A stretch of DNA of 64,000 nt from Shewanella morhuae (GTDB taxonomy: Bacteria > Pseudomonadota > Gammaproteobacteria > Enterobacterales > Shewanellaceae): contig NZ_FTNN01000003.1 in assembly GCF_900156405.1 (NCBI RefSeq), positions 1-64,000 of the forward strand. Direction: 5' to 3'. Below are positions 43,361-53,307 of this stretch, one piece after another. Made by a program: the position numbers and the translations under genes. Numbering within the stretch: position 1 is the stretch's first letter; the number at the start of each line of letters is the position of its first letter. The notes under the pieces were generated by a model. It saw nothing but the letters and a program-made list of their open reading frames with translations, had not been told where the DNA came from and did not search any database.

Positions 43361-45334
43361 GTGAAACTCTTTCAATTATCTGCTTTAGCAGCGCTTTGCT
43401 TATCAATATTACCCATCTCAACATGTACAGCTAATGCCCTATCACAGGCACAGTTATTCACTAAAGGTGATGAATACTCAAATGTAAAAATCTCGCCCAC
43501 GGGCAAGTACCTAAGCGCGATTACCCATGTTGAGGGTAAAAAAGTTCTCTTAGTATTGGATGCTCAAACAAAAAAACTGATTAATGCGATTCACTTCCCC
43601 AGTAATGCTCAGGTAGGCACTTATGAATGGGCCAATAGTGAGCGACTAGTGCTAGCAAAAGAATACTTAAAAGGCTGGCAGGACACCCCCATTTATTATG
43701 GTGAACTACTGGCGGTTAATGCCGATGGTTCACGTAAAGCTTACCTCTTTGGTTACAATAGTGGCGAGCAACAAACGGGTTCAAATATCAAGAAAAATAC
43801 CCCGATGCGAGCAAGTGCCTTTATCCTCGACCCGCTACCAGATGATGAGCGTTATATGCTCGTTAACGTCATCCCATGGAACGACAAAATAAATCTTGAT
43901 GTTGAGTTATTGCAGGATGTCTATCGCGTAGACTTATTTAATGGTACGCGCAAACGTATCACGGGCTCACCGATAGGCCAGGCGCGCTTTCTGACCGATC
44001 ATGATGGAGAGGTTCGTTTCGTTGCAGGTGAAGACAGTAAAAACACCACCAAAGTCTTCTACCGTAAAGAAGGTAAATGGATAAATACCGATAAATTAAA
44101 TTTAGACCTTACAGACTTTAGCCCACTTTCATTCACCGATAAAAAGAATACCATTTATGCCGCAGGACGCTCACAAGGTACAACCTTAGGTATCTACAAA
44201 ATAAATCTCGAAACAGGTGATAAAACTGAAATTATTCAAGATGAAATCGTTGATCCCAGCAACTTTTGGATTAACGGCACTAATAAGCAACTTTACGCTG
44301 TCGAATTCGAAAATGGCTATCCTAGCTATGCTTTTGTTGATAATGAAGATTCGCACGCTAAATTGCTAAAAGATTTATTAAGTGCGCTGCCCGGCCATCA
44401 AGTACGCATCGTGAGCGAAACTCGAGATGCAGAAAAGCTCATCGTACTTGCATTTAATGATCGTAACCCAGGCGATTACTACATATTCGATACGAAAAAA
44501 CTCAAACTCGAACATCTTGCCGCCGCTAGAAACTGGCTCGACCCAGAAAAGATGGCCGAGGTTAAACCTATCAGCTTCACCAGTCGTGATGGTAAAAAAC
44601 TCCATGGTTATTTAACACTTCCCATTGGTAAAGAAGCTAAAAACCTACCATTAGTGGTCAATCCGCACGGTGGCCCACACGGTATCCGTGACTGGTGGGG
44701 CTTTGATCCACAAAACCAATATTTAGCAAGCCAAGGCATTGCGGTTCTGCAGGTTAACTTCCGTGGCTCTGGCGGATACGGCGAACAATTCGAGCATGCT
44801 GGCTATCAAAAGTGGGGCTCTGAAATACAATACGACATTATAGATGCCACTCAATATGTCATTGATCAAGGCTTTGCCGATAAAGAGCGTATTTGTATTG
44901 TAGGAGGCAGTTTTGGTGGCTATAGCGCGCTACAGAGCGCCGTACTTGCACCGGATATGTTTAAATGCGCGGTAGGTGTAGCTGGTGTATACGATTTAGA
45001 ATTAATGTTTAATGAAGGCGATGTCGCCAGTCGACGTGCAGGGACAAGCTATCTCAAAGAAGTACTAGGGCAAGATGAAGCGGTGCTCAAAGCAATGTCT
45101 CCTTCTGAAAACGTCAATAAACTCAAAGCGAACTTGCTACTGGTTCATGGCGGCGAAGATGAGCGAGCGCCAATTGAGCAACTAGAATCACTCGAAAAGG
45201 CCTTAAAAGCTCACCAATATCCGTACCAAAAACTGTTGATGGACAATGAAGGCCACGGTTTTTATAACGATGAACACAGAGCAAAATACTACGAAAAGAT
45301 GCTGAGTTTCCTAAAAACAAATCTAACACTGTAA
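43361..45334 (+). CDS. Exported S9-family (prolyl oligopeptidase-type) peptidase
   Basis: A 657-residue protein with a signal peptide (residues 1-25, AALCLSILPISTCTANA), a beta-propeller-like region (about 35-390) and a C-terminal alpha/beta-hydrolase domain (about 400-655). The catalytic triad is visible: Ser in GGSFGGYSAL, Asp in HGGEDERAP and His in NEGHGF. It likely cleaves short peptides in the periplasm. GTG start with AAGG 8 bases upstream; its own terminator follows. It separates slmA from the pyrE region. Confidence 0.92.
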   Translation: MKLFQLSALAALCLSILPISTCTANALSQAQLFTKGDEYSNVKISPTGKYLSAITHVEGKKVLLVLDAQTKKLINAIHFPSNAQVGTYEWANSERLVLAKEYLKGWQDTPIYYGELLAVNADGSRKAYLFGYNSGEQQTGSNIKKNTPMRASAFILDPLPDDERYMLVNVIPWNDKINLDVELLQDVYRVDLFNGTRKRITGSPIGQARFLTDHDGEVRFVAGEDSKNTTKVFYRKEGKWINTDKLNLDLTDFSPLSFTDKKNTIYAAGRSQGTTLGIYKINLETGDKTEIIQDEIVDPSNFWINGTNKQLYAVEFENGYPSYAFVDNEDSHAKLLKDLLSALPGHQVRIVSETRDAEKLIVLAFNDRNPGDYYIFDTKKLKLEHLAAARNWLDPEKMAEVKPISFTSRDGKKLHGYLTLPIGKEAKNLPLVVNPHGGPHGIRDWWGFDPQNQYLASQGIAVLQVNFRGSGGYGEQFEHAGYQKWGSEIQYDIIDATQYVIDQGFADKERICIVGGSFGGYSALQSAVLAPDMFKCAVGVAGVYDLELMFNEGDVASRRAGTSYLKEVLGQDEAVLKAMSPSENVNKLKANLLLVHGGEDERAPIEQLESLEKALKAHQYPYQKLLMDNEGHGFYNDEHRAKYYEKMLSFLKTNLTL

Positions 45335-45390
45335 ACTTCGGCGACGTTAGCCAACGTTTATCGTTGAATAAGATTAGCCACAGTAGATTT

Positions 45391-45425
45391 AAAGCCGATA
45401 TCCGATAAGGACTATCGGCTTTTTC
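45391..45425 (+). terminator. Terminator after the S9 peptidase
   Basis: Stem AAAGCCGATA/TATCGGCTTT (45391-45400 with 45413-45422) and a T run, 56 bases after the stop. Confidence 0.85.
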
Positions 45426-45603
45426 ATGTTTGCGATGAACGTTTTTCGGTATGAATCAGCCGCTATTCGCGCTATTCTCATCAGCCTATTCTTGCTCTAG
45501 CGAGAATAACAATAATTTGTATCTAGTGCAGGACAGCCCAAATACCCCATACTGTTCAGCATAGGTTTTCTGTTATAGCCGCTACAAGGTAGTGGAGGAT
45601 AAG

Positions 45604-46254
45604 ATGTCATTAAGTGAAGCAGCAGTAAAAGTACAAGCCGCATTATCAGAACGTGGACTTGAAACCCCAATGCTCCCAAGCGTTTACAGCAGTGAAGAAC
45701 GTAAAGACAAAATTGAACATCATATGAAAGAAATCCTGACGTTAATGTCATTGGACCTTTCAGACGATAGTCTTGCCGATACACCGCGCCGTATCGCTAA
45801 AATGTATGTCGACGAAATCTTCTCCGGCTTAGATTATGCGAATTTTCCTAAGATCACGGTTATCGACAATAAAATGGGCTTCGATGAAATGGTGCGCGTG
45901 CAAGACATTAGCCTCACCAGCACCTGCGAACATCATTTAGTGACCATTGATGGCACTGCGACCATCGCTTATCTGCCACGCAAAAAAATCATTGGTTTAT
46001 CAAAGATTAATCGTATCGTGCGTTTCTTTGCCCAACGTCCACAAGTGCAAGAGCGTTTGACTCAGCAAGTGTTAGTCGCGCTGCAAACCTTGCTTGAAAC
46101 CAAAGACGTAGCGGTTAAAATGGATGCGGTGCATTACTGCGTTAAATCCCGCGGCGTGATGGATTCCACCAGTTCAACCACCACCACAGCACTTGGCGGT
46201 GTGTTTAAATCAAACCCTGCGACCCGTGCCGAGTTTTTGCATCAGTCTAAATAA
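45604..46254 (+). CDS. folE: FolE, GTP cyclohydrolase I
   Basis: FolE turns GTP into dihydroneopterin triphosphate, the first step of folate (and pterin) synthesis. The ATG at 45604 is used (GGAGG 5 bases upstream); the frame can be extended to a GTG at 45592. The 216-residue product has the zinc motif [12 protein letters not shown], the [20 protein letters not shown] stretch and the later Cys in [10 protein letters not shown]. Single-gene unit with a terminator. Confidence 0.97.
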   Translation: MSLSEAAVKVQAALSERGLETPMLPSVYSSEERKDKIEHHMKEILTLMSLDLSDDSLADTPRRIAKMYVDEIFSGLDYANFPKITVIDNKMGFDEMVRVQDISLTSTCEHHLVTIDGTATIAYLPRKKIIGLSKINRIVRFFAQRPQVQERLTQQVLVALQTLLETKDVAVKMDAVHYCVKSRGVMDSTSSTTTTALGGVFKSNPATRAEFLHQSK

Positions 46255-46314
46255 GAGCATTGAAGCTTAAGACGATTTAAAGCCTGCCTAAATCCGCACC
46301 AATCAAAACGCATG

Positions 46315-46360
46315 AATAAAAAACGCTGCGATTCTTTTATAAAGAAGGCAGCGTTTTTAT
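46315..46360. terminator. Bidirectional folE/pyrE terminator
   Basis: AAACGCTGC/GCAGCGTTT (46321-46329 with 46348-46356) plus an inner ATTCTTT/AAAGAA stem; A run on the left and T run on the right. It lies between convergent folE and pyrE. Confidence 0.88.
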
Positions 46361-46412
46361 TGAGCCTAACTTCATCACGCTAAGTGGCTCAAGGTGAATA
46401 AAAAATTACAGC

Positions 46413-47054
46413 TTAAATGCCGTACTGCTCGCGATACTGGCTCACGGCGGTAAGTTGCACTTCCATGCCAGGTTTTTCAGACAGATAGCTGATTAAGTCG
46501 GCTAATTTAATAATAGCTACAATACCGCAACCAAAATCACGCTCAACTTCTTGAATCGCCGATAGCTCGCCCTTGCCTTTCTCTTGTCTGTCTAATGCAA
46601 TCAACACGCCCGCTAATTGTGCCTTATGGGCTTCGATAATTTCCATCGACTCACGAATCGCAGTACCGGCAGTAATCACATCATCAACCAGCATTACGCG
46701 GCCTTTAAGCTCGCTACCAACTAAGCTGCCACCTTCGCCATGATCTTTTTTCTCTTTACGGTTAAAACAGTATGGAATGTCGATATCGTGGTGTTCACAC
46801 AGAGCAACCGCTGTCGTAGTGGCAATCGGAATACCTTTGTAAGCGGGGCCAAACAGCAAATCGTAATCAATGCCAGAATCCACTAACGCAGCAGCATAGA
46901 AGCGGCCTAAACGCGCTAAATCGCGGCCGGTATTGAACAAACCCGCATTAAAAAAATAAGGGCTGATACGGCCCGATTTAAGCGTAAATTCGCCAAATCG
47001 TAACACCTGACGTTCTAGGGCAAATTCAATAAACTCACGTTGATAGGCTTTCAC
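46413..47054 (-). CDS. pyrE: PyrE, orotate phosphoribosyltransferase
   Basis: A 213-residue enzyme that joins orotate to PRPP in pyrimidine synthesis. The PRPP loop [17 protein letters not shown] and the flexible loop with [10 protein letters not shown] are intact. Start is GTG at 47054 with AAGGAG 6 bases upstream. Unlike the E. coli rph-pyrE operon, a terminator for rph lies between the two genes. Confidence 0.98.
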   Translation of the reverse strand: MKAYQREFIEFALERQVLRFGEFTLKSGRISPYFFNAGLFNTGRDLARLGRFYAAALVDSGIDYDLLFGPAYKGIPIATTTAVALCEHHDIDIPYCFNRKEKKDHGEGGSLVGSELKGRVMLVDDVITAGTAIRESMEIIEAHKAQLAGVLIALDRQEKGKGELSAIQEVERDFGCGIVAIIKLADLISYLSEKPGMEVQLTAVSQYREQYGI

Positions 47055-47157
47055 ACTTTCTCCTTACGATTTTCTACTTGATATTTTTATTGGTGATTTT
47101 TTATTAGGTATAGGGCTTTCTTAACGTACATATCTTGCTACAACTAAAAAATTACAG

Positions 47158-47183
47158 CTAATAAAAAGCCCCTGACGGGGCTT
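47158..47183 (-). terminator. rph terminator
   Basis: AAGCCCC/GGGGCTT (47166-47172 with 47177-47183) followed on the minus strand by TTTATT. It sits 13 bases after rph and before pyrE. Confidence 0.85.
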
Positions 47184-47196
47184 AATAACAACAGAC

Positions 47197-47910
47197 TTAA
47201 TTTAATGCGGCTTTTTGCACATCAACAATTTCACGAATACTGTTCTTGGCGAGAACCAACAGTTCGAGTAATTCTTCGTGGCTGAATGGCTCGCCTTCAG
47301 CGGTGCCCTGAATTTCGATAATCTTGCCCGTTTCAGTCATCACCACGTTCATATCAGTTTCAGCGGCGCTATCTTCAATATATTCTAGATCGCTTATCGC
47401 TTCACCCTTGTAAATACCGACGCTGACAGCAGCAATAAGGAATTTCAGCGGGTTAGATTTAATGATGCCTTTACCGCGTGCCCAGTTCAATGCATCGACT
47501 AGAGCAACACAGGCGCCAGTGATAGAAGCAGTGCGCGTACCACCGTCAGCTTGGATCACATCACAATCGATCACGATCGTGTTTTCGCCTAGGGCTTTCA
47601 TATCCACACAAGCGCGCAGAGCACGGCCGATAAGACGTTGAATTTCTTGCGTACGGCCAGATTGCTTACCGCGAGCGGCTTCACGATCCATACGGCTATG
47701 GGTAGAGCGTGGCAACATGCCGTATTCCGCCGTAACCCAGCCTTGACCCTGACCTTTAAGGAAACGTGGCACACCTTCAGTAAAACTGGCGGTACAAAGC
47801 ACTTTTGTTTCGCCAAATTCCACTAACACAGAACCTTCGGCATGGGCCGTAAACTGGCGAGTAATAGTGATGGGACGAGTTTGTGCTGGCGTTCTGTTGC
47901 TTGGACGCAT
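47197..47910 (-). CDS. rph: RNase PH
   Basis: A 237-residue phosphorolytic 3'-5' exoribonuclease that trims tRNA precursors. The RNase PH core is intact ([33 protein letters not shown]), and the C-terminus is full length, unlike the frameshifted copy of E. coli K-12. Minus strand, divergent from yicC. Confidence 0.97.
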   Translation of the reverse strand: MRPSNRTPAQTRPITITRQFTAHAEGSVLVEFGETKVLCTASFTEGVPRFLKGQGQGWVTAEYGMLPRSTHSRMDREAARGKQSGRTQEIQRLIGRALRACVDMKALGENTIVIDCDVIQADGGTRTASITGACVALVDALNWARGKGIIKSNPLKFLIAAVSVGIYKGEAISDLEYIEDSAAETDMNVVMTETGKIIEIQGTAEGEPFSHEELLELLVLAKNSIREIVDVQKAALN

Positions 47911-48040
47911 GCGAGATTCCTGTATTCTGAGTCATTGACCGATTTTGGCTGCATATTATAGGGGCTTGCGCCTTAGGATGCCATGCTTAGGGTGATTCTC
48001 TAGCAAACTCATCACACTCAAACACCTAATCCGTGTCCTT

Positions 48041-48366
48041 ATACCCAAACAACCTGAAGATGCAGAATTCAGCGGGAGTTTAACGCACTTTAGGCAAGGC
48101 CATTTATTGCTCCTGCATAAATGGCATTCACGCCATCCATGGCGATTGCGGTTATTTGCGGACCTAGTGGACTAAGTTAAAAATAACCAACGCAGCATAA
48201 AGTGCGTTACCCCGTGGTTAACATCAGCCGCCGGGACGGAACGCCTAGGGCACTTCACTTCCGTGTTGCATCAATTCAAAAGGTAGCCGACATTCTGTCA
48301 TTGCTGCGCCTTGAATTGAAGCACCCTAGGCGCTCTGAAACTCGTATCTTCAGGTAGCTTGGGTAT
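48041..48366. repeat. MITE-like element with 21-bp terminal inverted repeats
   Basis: The ends match in opposite orientation at 19 of 21 positions: ATACCCAAACAACCTGAAGA-T at 48041-48061 and the complement of 48346-48366. Inside are nested perfect inverted repeats: TAACGCACTTTA (48081-48092) with TAAAGTGCGTTA (48199-48210), and CGCCTAGGG (48242-48250) with CCCTAGGCG, followed by CAATTCAA/TTGAATTG. It codes for no protein. This build fits a non-autonomous mobile repeat or a structured intergenic repeat; it lies 130 bp before rph's start and 82 bp before yicC. Confidence 0.75.
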
Positions 48367-48447
48367 ATTTACTGTATGCCTTTAATCCTAAAGCCATTGA
48401 CTCTATAATCGGCTCTCATTATGACGATTAAACCATTAGGACAACCC

Positions 48448-49311
48448 ATGATCCAAAGCATGACAGCCTACGCTCGTATCGAGCACAAAGCACAATGGGG
48501 CACTGCCTCCTGGGAAATTCGCTCAGTCAATCAACGTTATCTCGAAACTTATCTACGTTTACCCGAGCAATTCCGCAGTTTCGAACCTGTACTACGCGAT
48601 CGTCTACGTAAACGTTTAAGTCGCGGCAAAGTTGAAGTTAATTTGCGCTACGAATTGGCAGATAGCAGCAATAACGAGCTGCAATTGAACCAAGCGCTGG
48701 CCAAACAGCTATTAGGCGCTGCCAATTGGCTCAAGCAAGAAGCGGGACAAGGCGATGTCAATCTTACCGACATCCTGCGCTGGCCGGGCGTGCTAGCAAG
48801 CGGTGAACAAGATATGGATGCCATAGGCGCCGATCTGATGACCGCTTTCGATGCAGCTATCGATCAATTTATCGAAGCCCGCGGCCGTGAAGGCGAAGCC
48901 ATCAAAGACATGTTATTAAGCCGTTTAGAGGGTGTGAGCGAGCAAATCGCCGTAGTACGTGCGCATATGCCAACAGTGATGTTGTATCAACGCGAAAAGT
49001 TGACCAACCGCCTTGCCGAAATCAAAGGTGAACTTGATCCTGCCCGTATCGAGCAAGAAATGGTGCTACTGGCACAGAAACAAGATGTCGCCGAAGAAAT
49101 GGATCGCCTAGAAGCCCACGTAACCGAAGCCCGCCGCATCCTCAAAAAAGGCGGCAGCGAAGGTCGCCGTTTAGATTTTATGATGCAGGAATTTAACCGC
49201 GAATCGAACACGCTCGCCTCTAAATCTATCAGCGCCGAAATCACCTCAGCCGCCGTTGAACTTAAAGTATTAATCGAGCAAATGCGTGAGCAAATTCAGA
49301 ACGTAGAATAA
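48448..49311 (+). CDS. yicC: YicC-family endoribonuclease
   Basis: A 287-residue YicC protein; the ATG at 48448 gives the conserved start MIQSMTAYARIEHK, with GGA about 7 bases upstream. The family motifs EIRSVNQRYLETYLRLP near the N-terminus and EGRRLDFMMQEFNRESNTLASKS near the C-terminus (DUF1732) are present. YicC proteins have been reported as endoribonucleases. Divergent from rph, as in E. coli. Confidence 0.95.
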   Translation: MIQSMTAYARIEHKAQWGTASWEIRSVNQRYLETYLRLPEQFRSFEPVLRDRLRKRLSRGKVEVNLRYELADSSNNELQLNQALAKQLLGAANWLKQEAGQGDVNLTDILRWPGVLASGEQDMDAIGADLMTAFDAAIDQFIEARGREGEAIKDMLLSRLEGVSEQIAVVRAHMPTVMLYQREKLTNRLAEIKGELDPARIEQEMVLLAQKQDVAEEMDRLEAHVTEARRILKKGGSEGRRLDFMMQEFNRESNTLASKSISAEITSAAVELKVLIEQMREQIQNVE

Positions 49312-49348
49312 GGTTTCACCCTGTTCTAATAGATTAAAAATAACCAAT

Positions 49349-49372
49349 AAAACTCAGCACTTGCTGGGTTTT
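49349..49372 (+). terminator. yicC terminator
   Basis: Stem AAAACTCAGC with GCTGGGTTTT (49349-49358 with 49363-49372), one G:U pair, then TTATGTTTTT. Confidence 0.65.
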
Positions 49373-49763
49373 ATGTTTTTACAGGTTCGTGATTGTTTGC
49401 TATTTTTACGTAAAAAGTGGTTACTAAACCAAATTAGTAACCACTTTAAATTCAGCTTAGCCACCCGTTTTAGACTTACGTAATAAATGATAAACAGATA
49501 AAAGCTTTTATTCGAAGCCATGAGCTAGCCCTAGATGATTGACTATGTCGTATTTTAAATTAATACGGAGTCCAAGCTACAATGTTTACCTCTTCAAGAT
49601 GAAAATGAGTACAGAAAATTAGCTTAACTAAGTTGTGGCTGATGTCGATTCAATCAACATGTAATGCAAACATATTTAAAAAAAGCAATTAATCGACATG
49701 TACTGCTGATTTAAAACTAGAGTAAAAAATTAAAGCAGTCTGGTCACCTAATCATTACCGTTT
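49373..49763. other. AT-rich gap between yicC and hipA, with a 13-bp inverted repeat
   Basis: No gene is visible. AAAGTGGTTACTA at 49414-49426 pairs perfectly with 49435-49447 over 13 bp; on the minus strand it is followed by TTTTTACG, so it may be a distal terminator for hipBA, although it lies about 310 bp past the hipA stop. The remainder is AT-rich and featureless by eye. Confidence 0.5.
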
Positions 49764-51071
49764 CTAAGCTATGCGTTTAAGGCTGTCAGTTAAACCATTC
49801 AATATTGAATCCTGTATGTGTGGTGGAAAATCATTTGGCAGCTGCGCTTTAACCTTCACAACAACGGCCTCTACTTTGTCAGCAATGTCGCATATCATCT
49901 CCATCATAATCGTAGTATCAAAGCCCACAGCTTTAGCGGTTTGGATAAAGTGCCGTGGGAAAATTTGGCTGATTTGATATTTCTTACCTTTAGTAGCCTT
50001 GAGACCCATAGCAAGCTTGGCATCACTAATATTTAAGCCTTTGCCACCAATGACAGGGTACATAGATAAAATATCGTAAAAAGGTGTTAGTCGATATCCC
50101 CCATCGGCCTCGATGAAAAGCGAGAAGTTCTTAGCGTGTCCATCAGTTGCGGCTAAAAGCCAAAACAAAACTTGAGACTTCATGAAGTTATATCTATCTA
50201 GCTCTGAGTTCATCGAACCCAATAGGTAAGCCATAATTTGTTCAATACCCGGGCCACCATGACTCTCATACTTCTTCGCTGGTGGAATATTTAATGTCTG
50301 ACAAAAGTCTTCTTGGGGCAGCCGCATAATCCATCTGCCATCGGAAGATAGTTTGCGATCGAATCGCTCCACTGCAAGCGCTTTAATATCACCCACTTTG
50401 ATTATTGAGCACTGGGGTGCATCTAAGCCAAACTCTCTGACTATCATCATGCACAGGTATTCATTCTCAACGCTATCAGACATATCTATGCTGTGGAAGT
50501 GGCTATTTATCTCACCTATGGGCAGCTTAATGATATGCGTAGTGGGTGTCGATTTGATAGGCAGTCGCCACTGTCCATTAAGGTTAAGTAACGCAGTTTT
50601 CTCTTGAGCACCAGCAATAGAAATCCTAAATTCATCATCATCGGCTAACATGCCTAAGGGGATATTTGACTGATAGCCTTTTAGTATTTTCTCAAGTGCA
50701 TTATCAGATAAAGCTTTAGACTCAATCTTTTTTATATCAAAGGGTAGCTGACCATGAGGCACAAGCTGTAGTGCCCCCACACTGTCTTGACCAATTTTGG
50801 CCAGTAGGTCAAACGCTTGGGTAGAATCTGCATTATGACGAGCAACGACTCTGTTTCTCGCCTCAAGATTATCAGGCAGTAAATTATCGAAGAAGTTATA
50901 AACTTCATCACCCTTATAGGCTTGCTTTCGTAGCAGCATGGACAAAGAAATTGGACGACTACCGGGTATCGCTAACCACTGTGGTGAATAGCTAAACTGA
51001 TGAGAGCCTGTGGATGATTTTGTAAACTCACCCACAAGGTAGCCATTCATATAAATATCGAGCACAGTCAT
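49764..51071 (-). CDS. hipA: HipA, serine/threonine kinase toxin
   Basis: A 435-residue HipA kinase very close in pattern to E. coli HipA, which phosphorylates glutamyl-tRNA synthetase and causes persistence. It has the N-terminal HipA domain, the autophosphorylation/ATP loop ISIAGAQEKTALL, THIIKLPIGE, catalytic AATDGHAKNFS and metal-site TPFYDILS. The ATG at 51071 overlaps the hipB stop as TAATG; the longer frame from 51089 lies inside hipB. Full length and apparently intact. A HipBA pair of this kind has been studied structurally in S. oneidensis. Confidence 0.96.
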   Translation of the reverse strand: MTVLDIYMNGYLVGEFTKSSTGSHQFSYSPQWLAIPGSRPISLSMLLRKQAYKGDEVYNFFDNLLPDNLEARNRVVARHNADSTQAFDLLAKIGQDSVGALQLVPHGQLPFDIKKIESKALSDNALEKILKGYQSNIPLGMLADDDEFRISIAGAQEKTALLNLNGQWRLPIKSTPTTHIIKLPIGEINSHFHSIDMSDSVENEYLCMMIVREFGLDAPQCSIIKVGDIKALAVERFDRKLSSDGRWIMRLPQEDFCQTLNIPPAKKYESHGGPGIEQIMAYLLGSMNSELDRYNFMKSQVLFWLLAATDGHAKNFSLFIEADGGYRLTPFYDILSMYPVIGGKGLNISDAKLAMGLKATKGKKYQISQIFPRHFIQTAKAVGFDTTIMMEMICDIADKVEAVVVKVKAQLPNDFPPHIQDSILNGLTDSLKRIA

Positions 51072-51352
51072 TACCACTCCTCCTTCCATTCTTTGTCAGG
51101 CACTATGGCATTATCATGGTGACGTTCATCCATCAGCTTTGTATTTCGAACCTTTACATCTAGCTCTAGGTTTAATGCAGAGAGGAGCTTAAACAGTGTT
51201 TCTAACTTGGTCGAATCAGGGTTCAGCTCAAAGCTTGAAACTGTATCCTGACGAATACCTACCTTACTCGCTACCTTACTTTGCGAGAGATGCTCGTTCA
51301 GTCGCACATCTTTTAGATACGTACTCAGTTGCTTTGCGTTAGTCACCTTCAT
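51071..51352 (-). CDS. hipB: HipB, antitoxin and repressor
   Basis: A 93-residue Xre/HTH_3 protein; the HTH reads LSQSKVASKVGIRQDTVSSFE (about residues 22-42). HipB neutralises HipA and represses the operon. The acidic tail ends in Trp, as does that of E. coli HipB. It is the first gene of the pair, translation-coupled to hipA, with palindromic sites upstream. Confidence 0.93.
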   Translation of the reverse strand: MKVTNAKQLSTYLKDVRLNEHLSQSKVASKVGIRQDTVSSFELNPDSTKLETLFKLLSALNLELDVKVRNTKLMDERHHDNAIVPDKEWKEEW

Positions 51353-51385
51353 GATAGCTTTACCTTTGAACTGCTCTTAATACTT

Positions 51386-51413
51386 ACTGTACACGCTAAA
51401 ACAGGTAAGTCAA
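51386..51413 (-). promoter_or_regulatory. Possible hipBA promoter
   Basis: TTGACT (51413-51408) and TACAGT (51391-51386) with a 16-bp spacer on the minus strand, 34 bp before hipB and next to the operator repeats. Confidence 0.5.
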
Positions 51414-51420
51414 AACTTAC

Positions 51421-51461
51421 ACGCTTTAGGCGTTAAAAACACGCCCACACGCTACAGGCGT
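51421..51461. promoter_or_regulatory. Tandem palindromic HipB operator candidates
   Basis: Two 13-bp sites, ACGCTTTAGGCGT (51421-51433) and ACGCTACAGGCGT (51449-51461), share ACGC-N5-GCGT symmetry, are 28 bp apart and have a common following TTAAAAA. They lie directly upstream of the candidate hipB promoter. A paired arrangement fits cooperative HipB dimers. Confidence 0.7.
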
Positions 51462-51611
51462 TAAAAATAGTGGTTTGACTATAAAATACAAAAGAAATGA
51501 GGGAGTTATTGCCAGGGTGTGCTGAAATTAATAGAAATGCAGAATCAACACAACTAGCTACTTCATACTTAACAAAGCGAAACTAAAGTAGTGACTTGAA
51601 TAACTTAAGAA

Positions 51612-51641
51612 CAAATGCCCTGATAAATCAGGGCATTTTTT
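51612..51641. terminator. Terminator downstream of the MarC-family gene
   Basis: AAATGCCCTGA/TCAGGGCATTT (51612-51622 with 51627-51637), perfect 11-bp stem. The stronger T run is on the plus strand; on the minus strand it is TTTGTTCTT. Confidence 0.75.
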
Positions 51642-51687
51642 TAACGCTTTCAACTTCTATAATTTTCGGTGAATCGCCGGGAATCTA

Positions 51688-52377
51688 TCAGTTATGGCGT
51701 AGGGTATTTTCCGTTGTAGGTGTTGTTTGTTGGATGACCTGTGTACGGAAAGCGGGATCCTGTGCGACTTCTTTTATACCATTAATACAAAATTGCATTC
51801 CCATACAGACCAGCAAAAAGCCCATGATCCGCGTCATGGCATCAATGCCGGTAGCGCCAAGGACTTTACAAACCGGATCGGCAAGTTTTAGCACGCCCCA
51901 ACTAATAAGACTCATTAAAGCAAAAGCCGTCACCATACCGCTATAAAGGGTAAAACGGCTGTATTCATCCGGTAATGCAGCAATTTGTGCTGCGCCACTA
52001 ATCACCAATGCCATCGTACCTGGTCCACACATACTGGGCATCGTCAGCGGAACAAAAGCAATACTCTGATTAATATCTACATTATTGGCCTCTGTTGGTG
52101 CAGGGAACAACATTCTAAAACCAATAAAACCGATAATCAGTCCGCCCGCTAAACGTAAACCAGGAATCGAAATACTGAATAACTCTAAGATTGAAGAACC
52201 AATAAAGAAGCAAATACACAGGCTACAAAATAGGTAAATAGCCGCTAAATTTACCTGTTGGCGCACATGTTCCCGCGACATTCCCTTACTCAACCCTAGC
52301 AATAAGGTGGCGGTAGTAGGCGGATTAACCATTGGCAGTAGTGCCAATAAAGCCAAAGTCACAACTTGAAAATACAT
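51688..52377 (-). CDS. MarC-family inner-membrane protein
   Basis: A 229-residue protein with six predicted membrane segments and the family's repeated NPPTTATLLLGLSKG and PSMCGPGTMALVI motifs. The MarC name came from the mar locus but no antibiotic-resistance role has held; function unknown (possibly small-molecule transport). It is flanked by hipBA and yjjG. Confidence 0.88.
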   Translation of the reverse strand: MYFQVVTLALLALLPMVNPPTTATLLLGLSKGMSREHVRQQVNLAAIYLFCSLCICFFIGSSILELFSISIPGLRLAGGLIIGFIGFRMLFPAPTEANNVDINQSIAFVPLTMPSMCGPGTMALVISGAAQIAALPDEYSRFTLYSGMVTAFALMSLISWGVLKLADPVCKVLGATGIDAMTRIMGFLLVCMGMQFCINGIKEVAQDPAFRTQVIQQTTPTTENTLRHN

Positions 52378-52584
52378 GTTATCCCTTAAATAATACGGTC
52401 AATACTGAATAATAAATGCCTAATGGCATCGCATCTTATACCCAACAAATCTAGCAGAAAATATCAAAGTCATTTCACCCGATTTTTGAAGCCGCGTTGA
52501 TGCAAATCGATAGTATAACGACAGACCCATGAAGAGTTAACTAACTGACTTAGCAACTTTATGAATATTAACTTTGATACTCAT

Positions 52585-53268
52585 TTATGCACCAAGTAAA
52601 AGGCTCTGCAGCGTATGGTGTGAGCTAACCTGATAATGTGGGGCTATGCCCGCTGGCGCCTGATGGTCATGAACGTTATACCAACAGGTATGAATACCCG
52701 CATTAATACCGCCTTGAATATCTGAGTGTGGATTATCACCGACCATGAGCACGGTATCGCGCGCAGGGTTACCCATCAAGTGAAGTGCGTGCTCAAAAAT
52801 ACCCACATCGGGTTTTGCTATGCCGACATTTTCTGAAATCACCAAAATATCAAAATGATGCTGTAAGCCTGTGCGCTTTAATCGCACGGTTTGCAGTTCA
52901 GTAAAACCGTTAGTGATAATACCCAATTTGGCTTTACCTTGCAGTGCGGCTAATAACTCACGCACTCCAGGTAGCGGCGCACAAATCTCGGCCATCGCCG
53001 ATAAAAAAGCACTGTTGAGTGTTAATGCTGTGACGGCTAATTTGGCGGCCCAAGGCTCAAAACGTATGGTCTGCAACTCAGCAGCGGTTATCTTGCCATC
53101 TTGATAATCGACCCAAAGCGGTTTGTTAACTAACTGATACTCATCAAAATCGGCTGGAGTAAAATCCACGCCAAAGCCTTGAAACATAAGCTTAAGCCCA
53201 GCAAAAGCATCAAAACAAAATAGGGTTTCATCGGCATCAAACAAAATCCATTGGTAAGGCAAGGACAT
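52585..53268 (-). CDS. yjjG: YjjG-type pyrimidine 5'-nucleotidase
   Basis: A 227-residue HAD phosphatase. Catalytic Asp pair in FDADETLF, motif II in [10 protein letters not shown], Lys in [10 protein letters not shown] and metal Asp in [12 protein letters not shown] are all intact. YjjG in E. coli hydrolyses dUMP, dTMP and non-canonical pyrimidine nucleotides. The gene stands alone; a palindromic stretch lies upstream. Confidence 0.88.
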   Translation of the reverse strand: MSLPYQWILFDADETLFCFDAFAGLKLMFQGFGVDFTPADFDEYQLVNKPLWVDYQDGKITAAELQTIRFEPWAAKLAVTALTLNSAFLSAMAEICAPLPGVRELLAALQGKAKLGIITNGFTELQTVRLKRTGLQHHFDILVISENVGIAKPDVGIFEHALHLMGNPARDTVLMVGDNPHSDIQGGINAGIHTCWYNVHDHQAPAGIAPHYQVSSHHTLQSLLLGA

Positions 53269-53307
53269 AGGTTTCTCTTTCTGACAAAATAGCTAAGACC
53301 CATCCCC

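Noticed and set aside
52381..52584. ATACCCAACAAATC near 52439, considered as another end of the MITE-like repeat
   Set aside because: Only the first eight or so bases agree and no inverted partner is present.
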